A stretch of 64,000 nt of DNA from Aradus depressus (taxonomy: Eukaryota > Arthropoda > Insecta > Hemiptera > Aradidae), in assembly GCA_963662175.1 (NCBI GenBank), contig OY759217.1:53110108-53174107 (forward strand), in the 5' to 3' direction. This document shows positions 25,901 to 35,149 of the stretch, piece after piece. The notes under the pieces are model-generated. The model saw only the letters and a program-made list of their open reading frames with translations, was not told where the DNA came from and ran no database searches. How positions within the stretch are numbered: position 1 is the first letter of the stretch; each line of letters opens with the position of its first letter. Made by a program: the position numbers and the translations under genes.

Positions 25901-28900
25901 TTGTATAAAAAATGTTAATAGTTTTTTGTTTTTTTTAGCTATTCATAAACAAATCTTTGACATTTTTTGAAAAGCTATTATTCAAGGGATGTTATCTCAT
26001 AATACACATGATTAAATCCACATCAAAACCCTGTAAAATGAGAACTCACCGACTTTATTTGCTCTAATACATTTTTGAGTTATTGCCATTTGAGTTCTTT
26101 CCAATGACCTCCTGTTTATACCATGGTACAAGGGAGGCATGACTAGTCGAGGCGCACTTACCTTTCTGTTATTAAAACAATGGTTAACTATTATGTATTT
26201 AACGCGGTTATAACTGCTTGACTAATCTTTTAAATGACAGCTCTTATTTATACCGGTAGGTGTTCCTAGTCATTCCTCCCGGTACCGGTGTGTGGACTAG
26301 AAGTAGTTTATTATGTATAGCTTTAGCTAATAGATCGTCTGTGAATATTCGTTAGGAGAGTTGCGCATTCGTGCCTTATCATCTAGTTGATATAGTTGTA
26401 CCTCTATAGTTGGGTTTATTTTTTATAACACCTCATGTTTCACCTCCCCTATAGCTTTAATAGAAAACGAATAATATTATTATTATTATACGAAAGAATA
26501 GCGGAAGTTATTTAAGGGATGGGAAGTTCGATTGACTGATTGTTATGACTGTTTGCAGGGTGGGATGACAGGTGGAGAGCACGTTTGCACCCCAGGAGGG
26601 AGCAGTGGCGGCGGGACGGGGACTGTTGCTGGGGGCGGCTGGAAGTGCCCCTGCTGCCCTGTGACCAGCCCCACCGCCAGTGCGGCTCAGAAACACATGG
26701 ACACCCATATGGGGGTGAAAGCCTTCCTCTGCACCATCTGTAGGTACAAGGGCAACACACTCCGGGGGATCCGAACCCATATCAGACTTCACTTTGACAA
26801 GAGGCCTCCAGAGCTCAACGTAAGTCTCCTCTTTCCTCTATCTATAGTCAGTACTAGCAAGTTGCGCACATTGCGGGCAAAAATACAACTGTCAAAATAT
26901 TACAGGAAAGTGCAAGCGTAGAAAGACACATTAAAGGGTTCCATCTTTTTTTTTTTTTGCTGGTTATATGGTTTTAGAGATATACTGAAAATTGCAAAAT
27001 AATTTGGAAATATTAAGTGTCTCCACAACCCCCCCAAAAATATAAATGTTTAGACATGTTGAAGAATGCGATAGTACACATAACTGCCAGTACTTGCCGA
27101 TGTAATGAATGTATCGACACAACATTCGGTATGAGCATTCAACATATATCTAAGTCAAATATTGAGTTGTAACTTTAAAAGGAGAGTGAAAAAAAAGGGT
27201 AATGCCAAAATGCTGGTATTTTTCGCGTTGCTAATCCCGTGATGTTGGGAATGAAATGGAGACGAGATTGAAGATTCTGGGCACATACTAGAATCTGAAT
27301 GTCCCCTAACTAACGGATCGGTTCACCCCAAGTGAAGGCAGAACCGTATTAATTGAACGGAGTTAAGTACTGTTTTGTATATTTATGCCAATGCTTCCCT
27401 CTTTGCGAGAAGGGAATACACATTTTTGGCCGCAATTTTTCCAAGATGGAGATGTTTTTAAATTATACTTGAGAATTTGACTCCTTGTAATTAAAACTAA
27501 AAACGTACTTATTCTATGAAAATATTAATAAATTGATAACTCCATGTTTTTTTTAGCATCTTATGTTATTTGCTTATTTCTTTATTGTCGCATTTTAAGT
27601 TAACTTATCTCTGTTATCTGATAAGATAAAAGATTATTATTTTTTCATTTTGTCTTTTTTTAAATATCATATCTGTGATAAAAAAGTTCCTTACAGATAG
27701 ACGACAAAAAACAATTATTTATTTGCACTATTTAAAATATGAAATGGAAATTTGTCGAGTTCATTTATTCATCGCTTGTTCTACCTGCGAAATTGCTCAG
27801 AACAGAGTTTCACATAGGGCCTTATTGACTTTAAAATGAATAAATCTTTCAGAACTATGTTCTTATAAATGCCTCGTATACTTACTACCTTACTCGATTA
27901 GTCTATAAATGGTCTTTTCTCTGTCACTCGTTGTTATTACACCTATCCACTACGAATAAATTCCTCTGAATAATTTCCATATTTCTTTTTCATTTGCTTA
28001 ATTATAGGGTATCACTATATTTTTTTTCTTCCCCAGCCATGCAGAGTATAGTTAAGTAAGCAGTCAGAAAATCAATGTTGAGTTTTCCAAGGGATTATTA
28101 CATTTTTTCCAACCCAAAATTGGTTGAATTTATCGACACGAAGTTGTATATGTGTATCCAGAACCTCATAAGGATGATTGGGAAACCTAATGATTTTCAG
28201 ATAAATTGAAAAAGGGTAAGGGGGGGGGGGGGGGATTAGGGCGTGATTTAACACAAAAATCTCGATAAATGGCAAAGTAATGATTGTATCGACTTGAAGT
28301 TACCATAAGGACGACTTCTATCATCAATTTTCAACCGAATCGACTTGAAGGAATGGAGGGGGGGGGGGGGGGGTCAAACAAAGGAAGGGGCTCAATACAA
28401 AAAACTCTAATAACTGTCTATTTGAAGAATGTCTTCAGGAAAGTCAGTTTGTTGATTGGGAAGTTTCAGTAAGACACCTGTTGATTTTCAATTAAATTAC
28501 TTTAAGAGGGAGAGCGAACATTTATAATCGAGTGATTCACCGACGACTTTTTTTTGTTGCTTTTTTTGAAGAAAATTATCGTTGGCCTAAGAATTATAAT
28601 ATTGTAGAAGAAAAAGTGCATTTCAGTTGTTAGCGGTAGAGAAGATCGGGAGTAGCGTGTACCGTCCTTGTATGGGGAAAAAATATTATCAAATCGAACT
28701 TCAGTAGGCAGTGTACAGTTATTCAAAATTAATAATTTTTAGTCTTCAATTTCAGCACAAATTTTCCACCTCTTCAAAGTCAAAGCCTTGAAATTTTGAA
28801 GATGTTTAAATTATTAAGATAGTTTGCATTTTTTTTTCTTTTTAAATTTCTGCGAAGATAACGTTTTTTAAATTATTGTGGATTTTAAGTAAATAGAGAC

Positions 28901-31900
28901 AATTCTTGAAAGCTCTTAGAAAGTACAGCCGTAAGGATTGAATTCATATGAAGAAGAAGAACAAAAAACAATTTTATTAACAGAGAGAATGCTGATTTTT
29001 TTAAATTAATCTTTTTATTTATATTAATTTTTAATCTATAAATGAAGAAAATTGCGTTGAAGAGAACATCATCATTTTATATTTAATTTATGTAATACTA
29101 TTATTTATTTCAATAAACATTATTAGCTGCGATGATTCGGCAATATTTTAGAAATATTGTTTGATATACCCTGAAAATAGTTTCAGTTTTAATGATGGAA
29201 AAAAAGACACAATTCAATATTGAAATAAGGAAAATTCAATATAGAAGAAATTTTCGAATCTTGATTTCAGTTTTCAATGTTCGATAAATATTTAGGGAAT
29301 ATTAGGTGTTATATGGTAGGTCAATTGGAAGTTGATACAGAAAGTTGGAGCGATATAGATAGAGTATTAATACTTATTTCAAATGTATTTATTTTTTTGT
29401 TTGTTATTTTTAGTTGAAAAATGGATACCATTTGTTTTGTTTCGTTTTAATTTTTACTGCCGATAGAGGTCTAAAAAACCTTTTGTATTTTTCTTCCGAT
29501 CAGCTGATCAACACAGTTTGAAACAAGATTCTGAAAAAAGTTTGGAGGGGCACGCTCTAACGTACACAGCTTTCTTACTTTCTACCCAATCACATAGAGA
29601 GAAACTCCTGATTTCTGGGACCAGAGTGGAGGGGGGGGGGGGGGGGGGGGTTATGATGTTTGAGTGCCCGATGTTCGGGGGAAGAAAAAAAAGGAGGAAT
29701 AGAAAGAGAACAGAGAAAATGATCACGTACAAGAAGTAGTTTAACTTTCATAAATAATGTCTGTTAAAAATATGGAGATGTTCATTATATTTAACTATAA
29801 TTAACTTGAGTTCCGTAGGTCGAAGACCACCTTAACGAATGTTTCCGTTTGTCTTTCCATCTGGTATCTGGGAAAACTATTGAGGTTATATTAGTGAAAC
29901 TATACACAACATTATAGGATGATATATGAACCGAAAAATCAGTTAGGTAAACAATATTTTGGTAGAAAGGAAATATTAAGAGAAAAAATTTAGTATTCTC
30001 AGTTTATGGGATATAGGGTTGTGCTTTAGGACACAATCATAACCTTCATTAACAACGTTTTCTTACTAACAGTCCAATATTTCTGTGGCGAATGAGGTTC
30101 GAAAACATGAAATTATCGAATTTTTATGACATTATGACCTGATCACACTTCTCTGTAAAATATGTATTTTATTTATTTATATTTTTTGTATTACAGGAAG
30201 AGAACTTCATAACGTGTATCCTGGAAGAGCCGCCCTCCTCCCACGTGGCAGAAGCCTCCCCTGAAGAAGAGACGAGGGTGTCGCCGGCGGTCAGTGAGAA
30301 GTGCAACGGAGAGGAGGTGAAGGTGAAGGAGGAGGTGAAGGAGGATGAAGAGGAGTACATTGAGGTAACTTGGAGTTGGCATGGTCAGGGTTTATATTTC
30401 TAATTATTTTGGCGAAGTACAATTTGATTTTACCGCGCCATCCAGTTGGATGCGGACTTGTGCATTGCGCAACCTACCAGATTGCGCATTAAATGTACAG
30501 TAGAACCTCTACAAGTCGAACAACAAGGGAGACGCCAAAAAAATTCGAGTTATAGAGTTTTCGACTTATGGAAGATTTCGACTTAGGCGGATTTTGATTC
30601 GACTTTTAGAGGTTAAGATTCATTCTAAATAATTTTGAGTTAGAGAGGTTAAATAAATAAAAATTCAAGTTACAGAGGTACCTAACAAACATATTTATAT
30701 TTATTATAAATCAACATTATTTCAAAACATCCTTAAAATAAAAAATACGTAGTATATGTAGGTATTAAAAAAAGTCAGTAATTTTTTTTTGCTTTAGATA
30801 ATTGGTAATCCTATTTATTGTACACTCCTAAATTGTTTTCTAAGAAACAATGGTGTACATTGTCGGCAAATTCTTAAAGTCGGTAACTTATTTTTCTTCG
30901 AGCTATAGAGGTAATAAGTTTCAAATAATCGAGTTGTAAAGGTTGTAAAATAAAACATTGCTATGTTCGAGATACAGAGGTCCAATTTATTTTTTCGAGT
31001 TATAGAGGGAAAATATGTACCAAAATGGCTTGTAGGGACTCACTGATTATTTCGACTAATAGAGGGTTGAGATTTCGAGTAATGGAGGTTTTGGGGCTTG
31101 AAGGGAAAGGAACAAAACTTTTTTTCGAGTTTTGGAGGTTTTCGACTTATCGAGGTTCGACTTAAAGAGGTTCTACTGTATATTAATTATATATCAACGC
31201 AATGTTCGCATATGGAACCCTTCACTGTGTAACCTCATCAGACTTCTCTCTGACATTGTTTTTATAAACTGAATAATTTTTGATCGCTGCGTGTAGCCAT
31301 TGTTGAACTAGATTGACAAGGGACAAGTTCCACTTTGTAATCCTAACATTCGAATTTACTGAGGTTCCTTTTATGATCCTTTTTTTTTATTGATTTTTGA
31401 TTCAAATCACCTGTTGCAGTTGTTGTGTTTAAAGGAAGTTATCTTTATGTTTGTAAGTTATTTTAATGTTATTATTCATCCAATTGATTGTTTTAGATCA
31501 TCCCTTGTACACATTCCAGACAATTTCAGTTATATTCTGACCAATGATCATTCATGGAATCATCTAGACTTTAGAAATCCTACATATACCGGTATTTGAA
31601 GTCAGAGAGAGTCAGTCATCTTTTATGGATATTGTTAGTTACAGCGACCAGTCAATAATTTAAGATGTAAATAGTTGCTTTCTGTGTTGATTTGATTCAG
31701 TTATTTAATATTTTAAAATGTAAGTAGTGTTGGTTGTTTTGGAGTGACATGATTTTTGTTATTTGTTTTGTTTTCTCCTCACATTTTGGGTTCGTTGAGT
31801 GTTCTTTTGGAATGGATGGGTCATTAAATGTGTACTTTTTGAAAATAGTGAATTAAAGAGTTACTGACCGTGGTGTGGATTATTTAAGTGACAAGTTGGA

Positions 31901-32326
31901 AGTCTGTGACCACGTTTGGTTCATAAGATATGTATATATATAAACACAAATTGAGATTGTTTACATGATTCTCCTGAATAATTAACTTATTTTAGTTGTC
32001 CTAGTCTTTCTCTGGGCTTACGCTATGTTTTGGTCTGTTTACAGGTAGAAGATGTAGTGGTGAAGACAGAACCTTCGTCGACGATAAAAACAGAAGAGAC
32101 AGGAGAGGAGATGGAGGTAGCAGACGATCTGAGCCTCAACAACAACAAGAAGACAGGACCTCGGTACTGCAAGTCGTGCGACATCAGCTTCAATTATCTG
32201 TCCACCTTCATAGCACACAAGAAGTTCTACTGCTCCAGTCATCTGGGCGAGAACCAGAATACAACTAGTACTAGTAATAGTACTAGTACTAACAACCGGC
32301 CACCCACCGGAACACCAGTCACCTAG
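10812..32326 (+). CDS. ush: u-shaped / Friend-of-GATA (FOG, ZFPM) zinc-finger transcription cofactor, nine visible exons
   Basis: Spliced CDS: 10812-10976, 17440-17550, 19405-19651, 20090-20411, 23399-23814, 24747-25221, 26559-26819, 30197-30364, 32045-32326. Every junction is AG/GT and phase-compatible, giving 814 residues and a TAG stop. FOG proteins are nuclear cofactors that bind the N-finger of GATA factors (Pannier in flies) through C2HC fingers and recruit CtBP. What I see: C2HC fingers at about residues 60-81, 168-191, 469-490, 541-562 and 755-776; C2H2 fingers near 130-150 and in exon 7; PLDLS in exon 5; and VKTE, IKTE and VKEE SUMO-type motifs near the C-terminus. The [13 protein letters not shown] block and the ENFITCI block after it are FOG hallmarks. 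The first visible exon opens with two bases of a split codon, so the start codon is in an upstream exon I did not find. Linkers are rich in Pro, Ser and Gly. The family call is firm; fly orthology is inferred. Confidence 0.93.
11081..11269 (+). mobile_element. SINE family 1 copy in intron 1
   Basis: GAGGTCCTTTGGTTTTTTAT, GTCGTCCTTCGGATGTGACG and a GAGTCATAATAACTAAC tail. An internal deletion follows the central block. Confidence 0.78.
11364..11520 (-). mobile_element. SINE family 1 copy, inverted, in intron 1
   Basis: The complement of the tail and body (GTGAGTCATGCCCGGGCTTT at the left) is seen. With the + copy at 11081-11269 it makes an inverted pair about 95 bp apart. It is diverged in the middle. 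Confidence 0.7.
12040..12300 (+). repeat. Dispersed repeat, copy 1 of 2
   Basis: CACAAATTATATGATAAAATGTACC, ATGGGACCACTACATACATG, GGACAATTGGAGAGAGACAG and GAAATTTTGAAATC. It is similar in order to 35690-36010. Confidence 0.6.
12329..12455 (-). mobile_element. SINE family 1 fragment, inverted
   Basis: GTGACTCATGTCTGGGTTAC, CCTACTACCAGAGCGCTC and GGGCCCCAGCCGAACTTG, a diverged B-box region. The middle is deleted. Confidence 0.65.
13465..14180 (+). mobile_element. Possible solo LTR in intron 1
   Basis: TGTTACGAACTGAATCATAC at the left resembles Gypsy-type LTR starts; near the right end GCGAATAAAGAGTTATCTAC and GTATGGATTATTTATTG, ending about GTTGTGACA. A similar block (GTGAATTAAAGAGTTACTGA, GGTGTGGATTATTTAAG) occurs at 31846. 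No target duplication was confirmed. Confidence 0.35.
14264..14629. repeat. Long inverted repeat with hammerhead-like core (Penelope-like terminal repeat?)
   Basis: Arms 14264-14369 and 14524-14629 are near-perfect complements around about 155 AT-rich bases. The right arm contains CTGATGATGAGGGCAACCTC then GAAA (14539-14562): the CUGAUGA and GAAA boxes of a hammerhead ribozyme with a 4-bp stem (GAGG/CCUC) and GCAA loop. Such motifs occur in terminal repeats of Penelope-like elements. No reverse transcriptase is seen nearby. Confidence 0.6.
14686..14823 (-). mobile_element. SINE family 1 fragment, inverted
   Basis: CATATCGCCTACTACCAGAG and a diverged CCTCCGACGGACGGCATGC block, ending near CAGATAGAAAGGCCTCAGCC. 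Confidence 0.65.
15574..15679 (+). repeat. Outer inverted repeat, left arm
   Basis: ATGTGATGTGGCCATCACAG through CCCCTTCTCAAAATCATTTC to ATTACTGGA. The complement lies at 17091-17191 with few differences, so the hAT element lies between the arms of an older foldback sequence. Confidence 0.8.
15769..17085 (-). mobile_element. hAT-like element with GTATCGATAC repeats, holding a MITE
   Basis: Ends TAGGGTTCAATTGATACC (left) and TAGGGATCTATCGATAC (right, - strand) are imperfect inverted repeats with several GTATCGATAC motifs inside. The - strand ORF 17009-16677 has [33 protein letters not shown] and LEKLLFLG, the hAT C-terminal dimerisation region (BED-finger transposase type). Flanks ATATATCT and ATATATTC are a weak 8-bp duplication. 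The rest of the transposase is gone. A 351-bp MITE sits at 15936-16286. Confidence 0.78.
15936..16286. mobile_element. MITE with about 26-bp terminal inverted repeats, nested in the hAT element
   Basis: GTGGCAAATTGCAATAACCA (with GTTAA) at the left and its complement at the right bound 351 bp, inserted in a (TA)n run. The AACCAGTTAA motif recurs inside as subterminal repeats. It has no ORF. TA target use is plausible but cannot be proved inside (TA)n. Confidence 0.82.
17091..17191 (-). repeat. Outer inverted repeat, right arm
   Basis: The complement of 15574-15679, with a small GT-rich insertion (TGTGTGTG). It abuts the right end of the hAT element. Confidence 0.8.
17440..17550 (+). CDS. ush: FOG gene, exon with first C2HC finger
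   Basis: The acceptor is TTTCAG (a second AG lies 6 bases upstream) and the donor is G|GTAAAT. The in-phase reading gives CGPCGIKF...HQAYYC: Cys-x2-Cys-x12-His-x4-Cys, the C2HC form FOG proteins use to contact GATA factors. The exon is only 111 nt and lies 6.5 kb from the previous exon, with nested transposons in between. A second AG choice would add two residues without breaking the frame. Confidence 0.92.
18325..18610 (+). repeat. Dispersed module, two units, in intron 2
   Basis: TTTTTCAGCCAAATTGACCA, GGGGAGAGGCTTAACTCAAA, TGTAATGAATGTAAGAGACA, then GGGGAGGGCCTCGACTCAAA and TGTAATGAATTTATCGACAC. Confidence 0.75.
18785..19190 (-). mobile_element. LINE reverse transcriptase fragment in intron 2 of the FOG gene
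   Basis: The - strand reads [39 protein letters not shown], then SYGLELWG and FQTKTLR, the thumb and post-RT region of an R1/Jockey-like LINE. It has no intact ends and is antisense to the host gene. Confidence 0.7.
19405..19651 (+). CDS. ush: FOG gene, exon with C2H2 finger and first half of a C2HC finger
   Basis: The acceptor is TCTACAG and the donor is ATCAG|GTCAGT (phase 2). An acidic Ser/Glu linker leads into a classical C2H2 finger ([13 protein letters not shown]...HMRLH), then the start of a C2HC finger (YCQDCDIR) cut by the intron just after the second cysteine. The other half follows in the next exon. Overlapping reading frames here are shadows. Confidence 0.94.
20090..20411 (+). 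CDS. ush: FOG gene, exon completing the split C2HC finger
   Basis: The acceptor is TCTTCCAG and the donor is CCTCAG|GTAAAC (phase 0). It completes the finger with [15 protein letters not shown], then has a Gly-rich linker and the block [16 protein letters not shown], which I recognise as a conserved FOG segment outside the fingers. The end is Pro/Ser-rich. It encodes about 107 residues. Confidence 0.94.
20412..23398 (+). other. FOG intron 4
   Basis: 2.99 kb. It holds an antisense LINE 3' end (21690-22209). A GC-rich stretch at 22255-22500 with GCCGGGGCCGGCCACCGGCG is unexplained but shows no supported ORF. The rest is AT-rich. Confidence 0.75.
21690..22209 (-). mobile_element. LINE 3' end in intron 4 of the FOG gene
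   Basis: The - strand ORF (22209-21892) reads [32 protein letters not shown] and ends in PQRRLKRQ, the C-terminus of an R1/Jockey-like ORF2. The 3' UTR runs to an A run (T on the + strand, 21689-21704). It is 5'-truncated and antisense to the host gene. It is related to the fragment at 18785-19190. Confidence 0.75.
23399..23814 (+). CDS. ush: FOG gene, exon with CtBP-binding PLDLS motif
   Basis: The acceptor is TTTTTAG and the donor is CTCCAG|GTGATT (phase 2). The PLDLS motif at 23456-23470 fits the PxDLS consensus by which FOG proteins recruit the CtBP co-repressor. It is followed by a Glu-rich stretch, Ser and Pro runs, and [11 protein letters not shown]. The exon is C-rich, which makes long empty reading frames on both strands; only the phase-0 frame joins its neighbours. 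It has no finger. Confidence 0.92.
23456..23470 (+). other. ush: PLDLS CtBP-interaction motif within the FOG coding sequence
   Basis: Codons CCA CTG GAT CTG AGC read PLDLS in the validated frame. PxDLS is the established docking peptide for CtBP. Its place between the early and late fingers agrees with FOG architecture. Confidence 0.88.
24186..24386 (-). mobile_element. SINE family 1 copy, inverted, in intron 5
   Basis: GACTCATGCCCGGGCTTTC at the left through CCTACTACCAGAGCGCTCC to CGTCCCATCCGAAGGGCGGC. The tRNA head is absent. Confidence 0.8.
24747..25221 (+). CDS. ush: FOG gene, exon with two C2HC fingers
   Basis: The acceptor is TGTGTAG and the donor is TGCAAG|GTAACT (phase 0). It encodes a long Pro-rich linker, a C2HC finger (CQECNIVF...AHKKHYC), a second Pro/Ser linker and a C2HC finger (CAACGIKF...AHQTYYC). 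It ends in RKCPKCK, a Cys-x2-Cys half with no clear partner in the next exon. An open frame reaches upstream to 24589 across the acceptor, but that part is intronic. Confidence 0.94.
25222..26558 (+). other. FOG intron 6
   Basis: 1.34 kb with a dispersed-module piece near 25470-25570 and the G-rich minisatellite at 25684-25783. Nothing else recognised. Confidence 0.75.
25684..25783 (+). repeat. G-rich minisatellite in intron 6
   Basis: GGGGGTACATAGGGGGTGTACA repeats in units of about 11 and 22 bases with small variants. It has four or more G runs and could form a G-quadruplex on the + strand. Confidence 0.85.
26559..26819 (+). CDS. ush: FOG gene, exon with tandem C2H2 fingers
   Basis: The acceptor is GTTTGCAG and the donor is CTCAAC|GTAAGT, phase 0 at both ends. 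A Gly-rich start precedes two adjacent fingers, WKCPCCPV...HMDTH and [19 protein letters not shown], the latter running into [13 protein letters not shown]. This pair and its C-terminal extension are very conserved in FOG proteins and were the strongest single identifier. Confidence 0.95.
28060..28490 (+). repeat. Dispersed module, three units with two poly(G) tracts, in intron 7
   Basis: GATTTTCAGATAAATTGAAA, CAATTTTCAACCGAATCGAC and TTGATTTTCAATTAAATTAC lie about 130-160 bases apart. Poly(G) runs at 28219-28234 and 28359-28372 sit in the G-rich part of the unit. Confidence 0.72.
29631..29650 (+). repeat. Poly(G) tract in intron 7
   Basis: About 20 G in a row, the longest G tract in the window. 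It can form a G-quadruplex in the pre-mRNA. Confidence 0.88.
30197..30364 (+). CDS. ush: FOG gene, acidic exon with SUMO-type motifs
   Basis: The acceptor is ATTACAG and the donor is ATTGAG|GTAACT, phase 0 at both ends. It opens with [13 protein letters not shown], the conserved continuation of the tandem-finger block, then is Glu/Lys-rich with [13 protein letters not shown]. The VKEE and VKED motifs fit the SUMO consensus (hydrophobic-Lys-x-Glu/Asp); that they are used is inference. Confidence 0.92.
30498..31178. mobile_element. Tigger/pogo-type non-autonomous element with TA duplication
   Basis: It begins CAGTAGAACCTCTACAAG and ends with the complement (AAGAGGTTCTACTG), flanked by TA on both sides (30496-30497, 31179-31180). 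The 681-bp interior is full of TTCGAGTTATAGAGG-type repeats, as in short pogo derivatives, and has no transposase ORF. It lies in intron 8 of the FOG gene. Confidence 0.88.
31380..31915 (+). mobile_element. Possible second solo LTR in intron 8
   Basis: It shares the AAAGAGTTACTGACCG and TGTGGATTATTTAAG end with 13465-14180 and ends GTCTGTGACCA. The left boundary is not clear. Non-coding. Confidence 0.3.
32045..32326 (+). CDS. ush: FOG gene, terminal exon with last C2HC finger and stop
   Basis: The acceptor is GTTTACAG; the stop TAG is at 32324-32326. It has two SUMO-type motifs (VVKTEP, TIKTEE), an acidic linker, and the C2HC finger YCKSCDISF...AHKKFYC, a FOG signature. The tail is Ser/Thr/Asn-rich with a short ACTAGT-type nucleotide repeat. 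There is no C-terminal domain after the finger. Confidence 0.95.
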   Translation, partial: VEDVVVKTEPSSTIKTEETGEEMEVADDLSLNNNKKTGPRYCKSCDISFNYLSTFIAHKKFYCSSHLGENQNTTSTSNSTSTNNRPPTGTPVT

Positions 32327-32339
32327 GCCAACCTTCTTT

Positions 32340-33420
32340 TCATTACTTGTTGTCGGTGAATCATCGCCAATCTGCTTCCCCAGCTCGAATCAAACTCAAG
32401 TTTTTAGGGACTCTGCATACAAAAGGTTATGCCGATATATTCATTCTACCGGGTGTTATCGTGTCCACAGACACGGTCGGAAAACATGAAATTCCCGTGA
32501 AAATTCAATATGGACCGATCTCACAACTTCTACACAACGTTTTGCTGGATTCATAAAAGTGGTGGTGGGTTCGAAGAGGACATCATATCCGATTAAGATG
32601 GATATTACTAGAAATTGACTGCTGTTTCAATGAGTCTAAATTCGTTTTTGGCTGTTCTTAAAATCTGTTAATGAAAGTCAGGCTCGCTCAAAATAAACTT
32701 AAATTTGAATTTATTCACAAAACTTATTATCCAAGTTAGGGGGGATTAATTATTCCCATTATCCTCCTCAGATTATTCACTGATTAGTTATCGTGCATTT
32801 TGTTTTGTTATAAAATGCATTATTTATAACAAAATTCACATTATCTGTTTTTTTTTTCCAATGCCTGGTTCCAAAGTAGGTATTAACAAAAACCATTAAG
32901 TAATGAAAAACTGTTTGGATATTTTTTTTTTGTTTTTATACTTCAGTTCTTAGTTAAAATAAAAAAAGGGGATTGTGAAAAAAAAAGTAGTCAGTAAATC
33001 ATCGGCAATTTACCCAGCTCGAATTTTTTGTAATCAACTAAGTTTTCACTCTCCCTCTAAACCCTTTTCCACTTGGACCAATTTGGCTGAAAGGTATCTA
33101 ATGTTACTCCTACCTCTACCTAGTCTCACTCACGCACTTCCTCCTTTATTACATCGACAGTTTTATTGAGTTGCCCCTCCATTTTCTTTGATCGATTTCA
33201 CTGAGAATCAATGAGCTTCTGCATTCTTATAAAATTTCGTATCGGTATATTTGTTCTATTAGGAGTTATCGTTCACTGACACTTAGACAAGATTTTTATT
33301 TTATTTTTTTCTTATTTTCGAATTTAAGCGATGGGAAAACATGAAATTCCGTTGAAACTGGCATGAAATGTCTTGACCGATTACATATCTTGGTCTAGCT
33401 GGGGAAGCAAGTAGGCAGTG
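32340..33420. repeat. FOG 3' flank carrying dispersed-module pieces in both senses
   Basis: GGTCGGAAAACATGAAATTC (32475) and GATGGGAAAACATGAAATTC (33331), each followed by CCGTTGAAA- or CCGTGAAA-type sequence, are one block; GGACCAATTTGGCTGAAAGG (33076) is the other block inverted. If transcription of the FOG gene ends near 33.7 kb, these lie in its 3' UTR. No ORF is supported. Confidence 0.6.
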
Positions 33421-33748
33421 GATGAAGTTACTTTTCCAACTTCGCCAATCTCGATAACTGAATAAAAAAGAATTTGGGCATCACAACTTTTGAGTGAAAA
33501 TAAAATTTCATGGGTGACAATTACTTCACTCATCAATTATCAATTTTAAGTCCTTCACAAAAAAATAAAGTCAGTATTGAAAAAATAAAATATAATATAA
33601 AACTGTATTTTATTTATTTTTTCACTGAACCAGTTTTACTGGACATTATACTAGTGATTGAGGAAAAATTGAATGTTCATTTGTTTTGAAGGATCCGTGA
33701 ATTATCAATGTGATAATAATTTACTTCATGTGTATGAGGAAATGTTTA

Positions 33749-33754
33749 AATAAA
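33749..33754 (+). other. Candidate poly(A) signal for the FOG gene
   Basis: AATAAA lies about 1.4 kb past the stop. Other AATAAA copies lie nearby in this AT-rich flank, so the choice is weak; transcript ends would decide it. Confidence 0.3.
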
Positions 33755-34179
33755 TGTATTATATTATTGTATTTATGTTAATAGTTATTTAGAGATAAGT
33801 CCTACCAATATGTTAGTTAACGCTTCCAAAGCTATTTATTGTTAACAATGAGGAATATAATTCTCGACGATTTTTCTTTGTTTTTCTTTTTGTGATTTGT
33901 GTATAATCCCAGAGTATTTTTAAGGTTTAGAAAAAAAAAAAATGTTCTCCAATTCATTGTTTTGTACATATATAGTGATATATTTAAAAATTATATGTGA
34001 TAGCATTGTAATGTAATGTATCATGTAACATTTGTGAAACTGTTGTAACTACTGGACGTAACTGGTTGGTTCCAAAGCCACAATTTTTTTTAAATTACTT
34101 CATTCTTCAATATTTTTTTATTATTTTCTTGGGTTGAGGAGTATGATCTATGTATAGTAATATATATAGATAATTTTGC

Positions 34180-34262
34180 GGCTTATTTATCTTCATAAAT
34201 ATTGTACTTTCACACATCCGTTTTGACGTTTCAGACCTTCTCCAGCGATGATCACCTACCTA
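34180..34262 (-). repeat. Penelope-like terminal fragment
   Basis: The - strand reads GGTGATCATCGCTGGAGAAG then GTCTGAAACGTCAAAACGG, a conserved-looking block (CTGGAGAAGGTCTGAAACGTC type) found at ends of Penelope-like elements. It is short and isolated. Confidence 0.4.
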
Positions 34263-34293
34263 AAATATTGTATATAAACATAATAAATATATC

Positions 34294-34506
34294 GCGGCCG
34301 AGACTCCTGTTTTTTTTATTTGGGAGGTAAGACGCCTCGTGCACACCGTTCGGATGAGAGGAGCGATGGGCTCGGGCTCGTTAAAGTTCCCACCCATGTT
34401 AATTAAACTTGGCATTATCCCTCGTCGGGCACATGTCCACGAAAGAGCACTCCGGTAGTAGGCGATATGATTTCTTAGTTAAAAGTGCATCAGTCACAAT
34501 AACATA
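34294..34506 (+). mobile_element. SINE family 1 copy downstream of the FOG gene
   Basis: GCGGCCGAGACTCCTG, ACCGTTCGGATGAGAGG, GAAAGAGCACTCCGGTAG and a CATCAGTCACAATAACATAC tail. Confidence 0.75.
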
Positions 34507-35149
34507 CATGAATACAACTTTTAAAAAGTTCACTATAATAAATATGCAACACATAAATAGTAACTACAAATACAAATATAACAAATAAATGACTTGAATA
34601 AATTAAATATTTATGCAATTATATCCCCGATCAAGATCAAGACTAGAGAAACAACCAATTTGGTCTTGACTACATTCTCCAAGAGTTGTCCACTCAATAT
34701 TAGGTATTTAAAATGTAGGGGAAGGAACTGTACCTCGCACCTAATTTGACATTTTGATTTTTAGTTTAGTTTAGCTGAAAGTGAATTTTAATTCTTTCGT
34801 ATCTCATGTATCAAATGCAATTTTCTAACAAATTATATTTCAAGTTTACAATATTTTTTTTGTGATTGAATGATAAAAGTTTTTTGAGGCCAAAGTACAG
34901 CATGGTGTTGTACCTTGGCCCGTGCTTGGTTGCAACTAGGAATCCTCTGTTGTCCTACCCTTTGTACTCATTAAGACAATTAAACATTAAGTTTATCTAA
35001 ACAATCTCACGATTCGAACATAACAACATAATGAGCTGACACATAATACATATGTTCAATATTTCTATTGAAGAACACAAACAAAGTGTGTGTGTGCGTA
35101 GCAAGACTAAGAGCAACCATCCCTACTACTATCATTTAGTGTTTATAGT

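Larger units (their letters stand above)
26820..30196 (+). other. FOG intron 7
   Basis: 3.38 kb: dispersed-module units (27075-27130, 28060-28490), three poly(G) tracts and AT-rich DNA from 28730 to 29500. No exon recognised. Confidence 0.75.
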
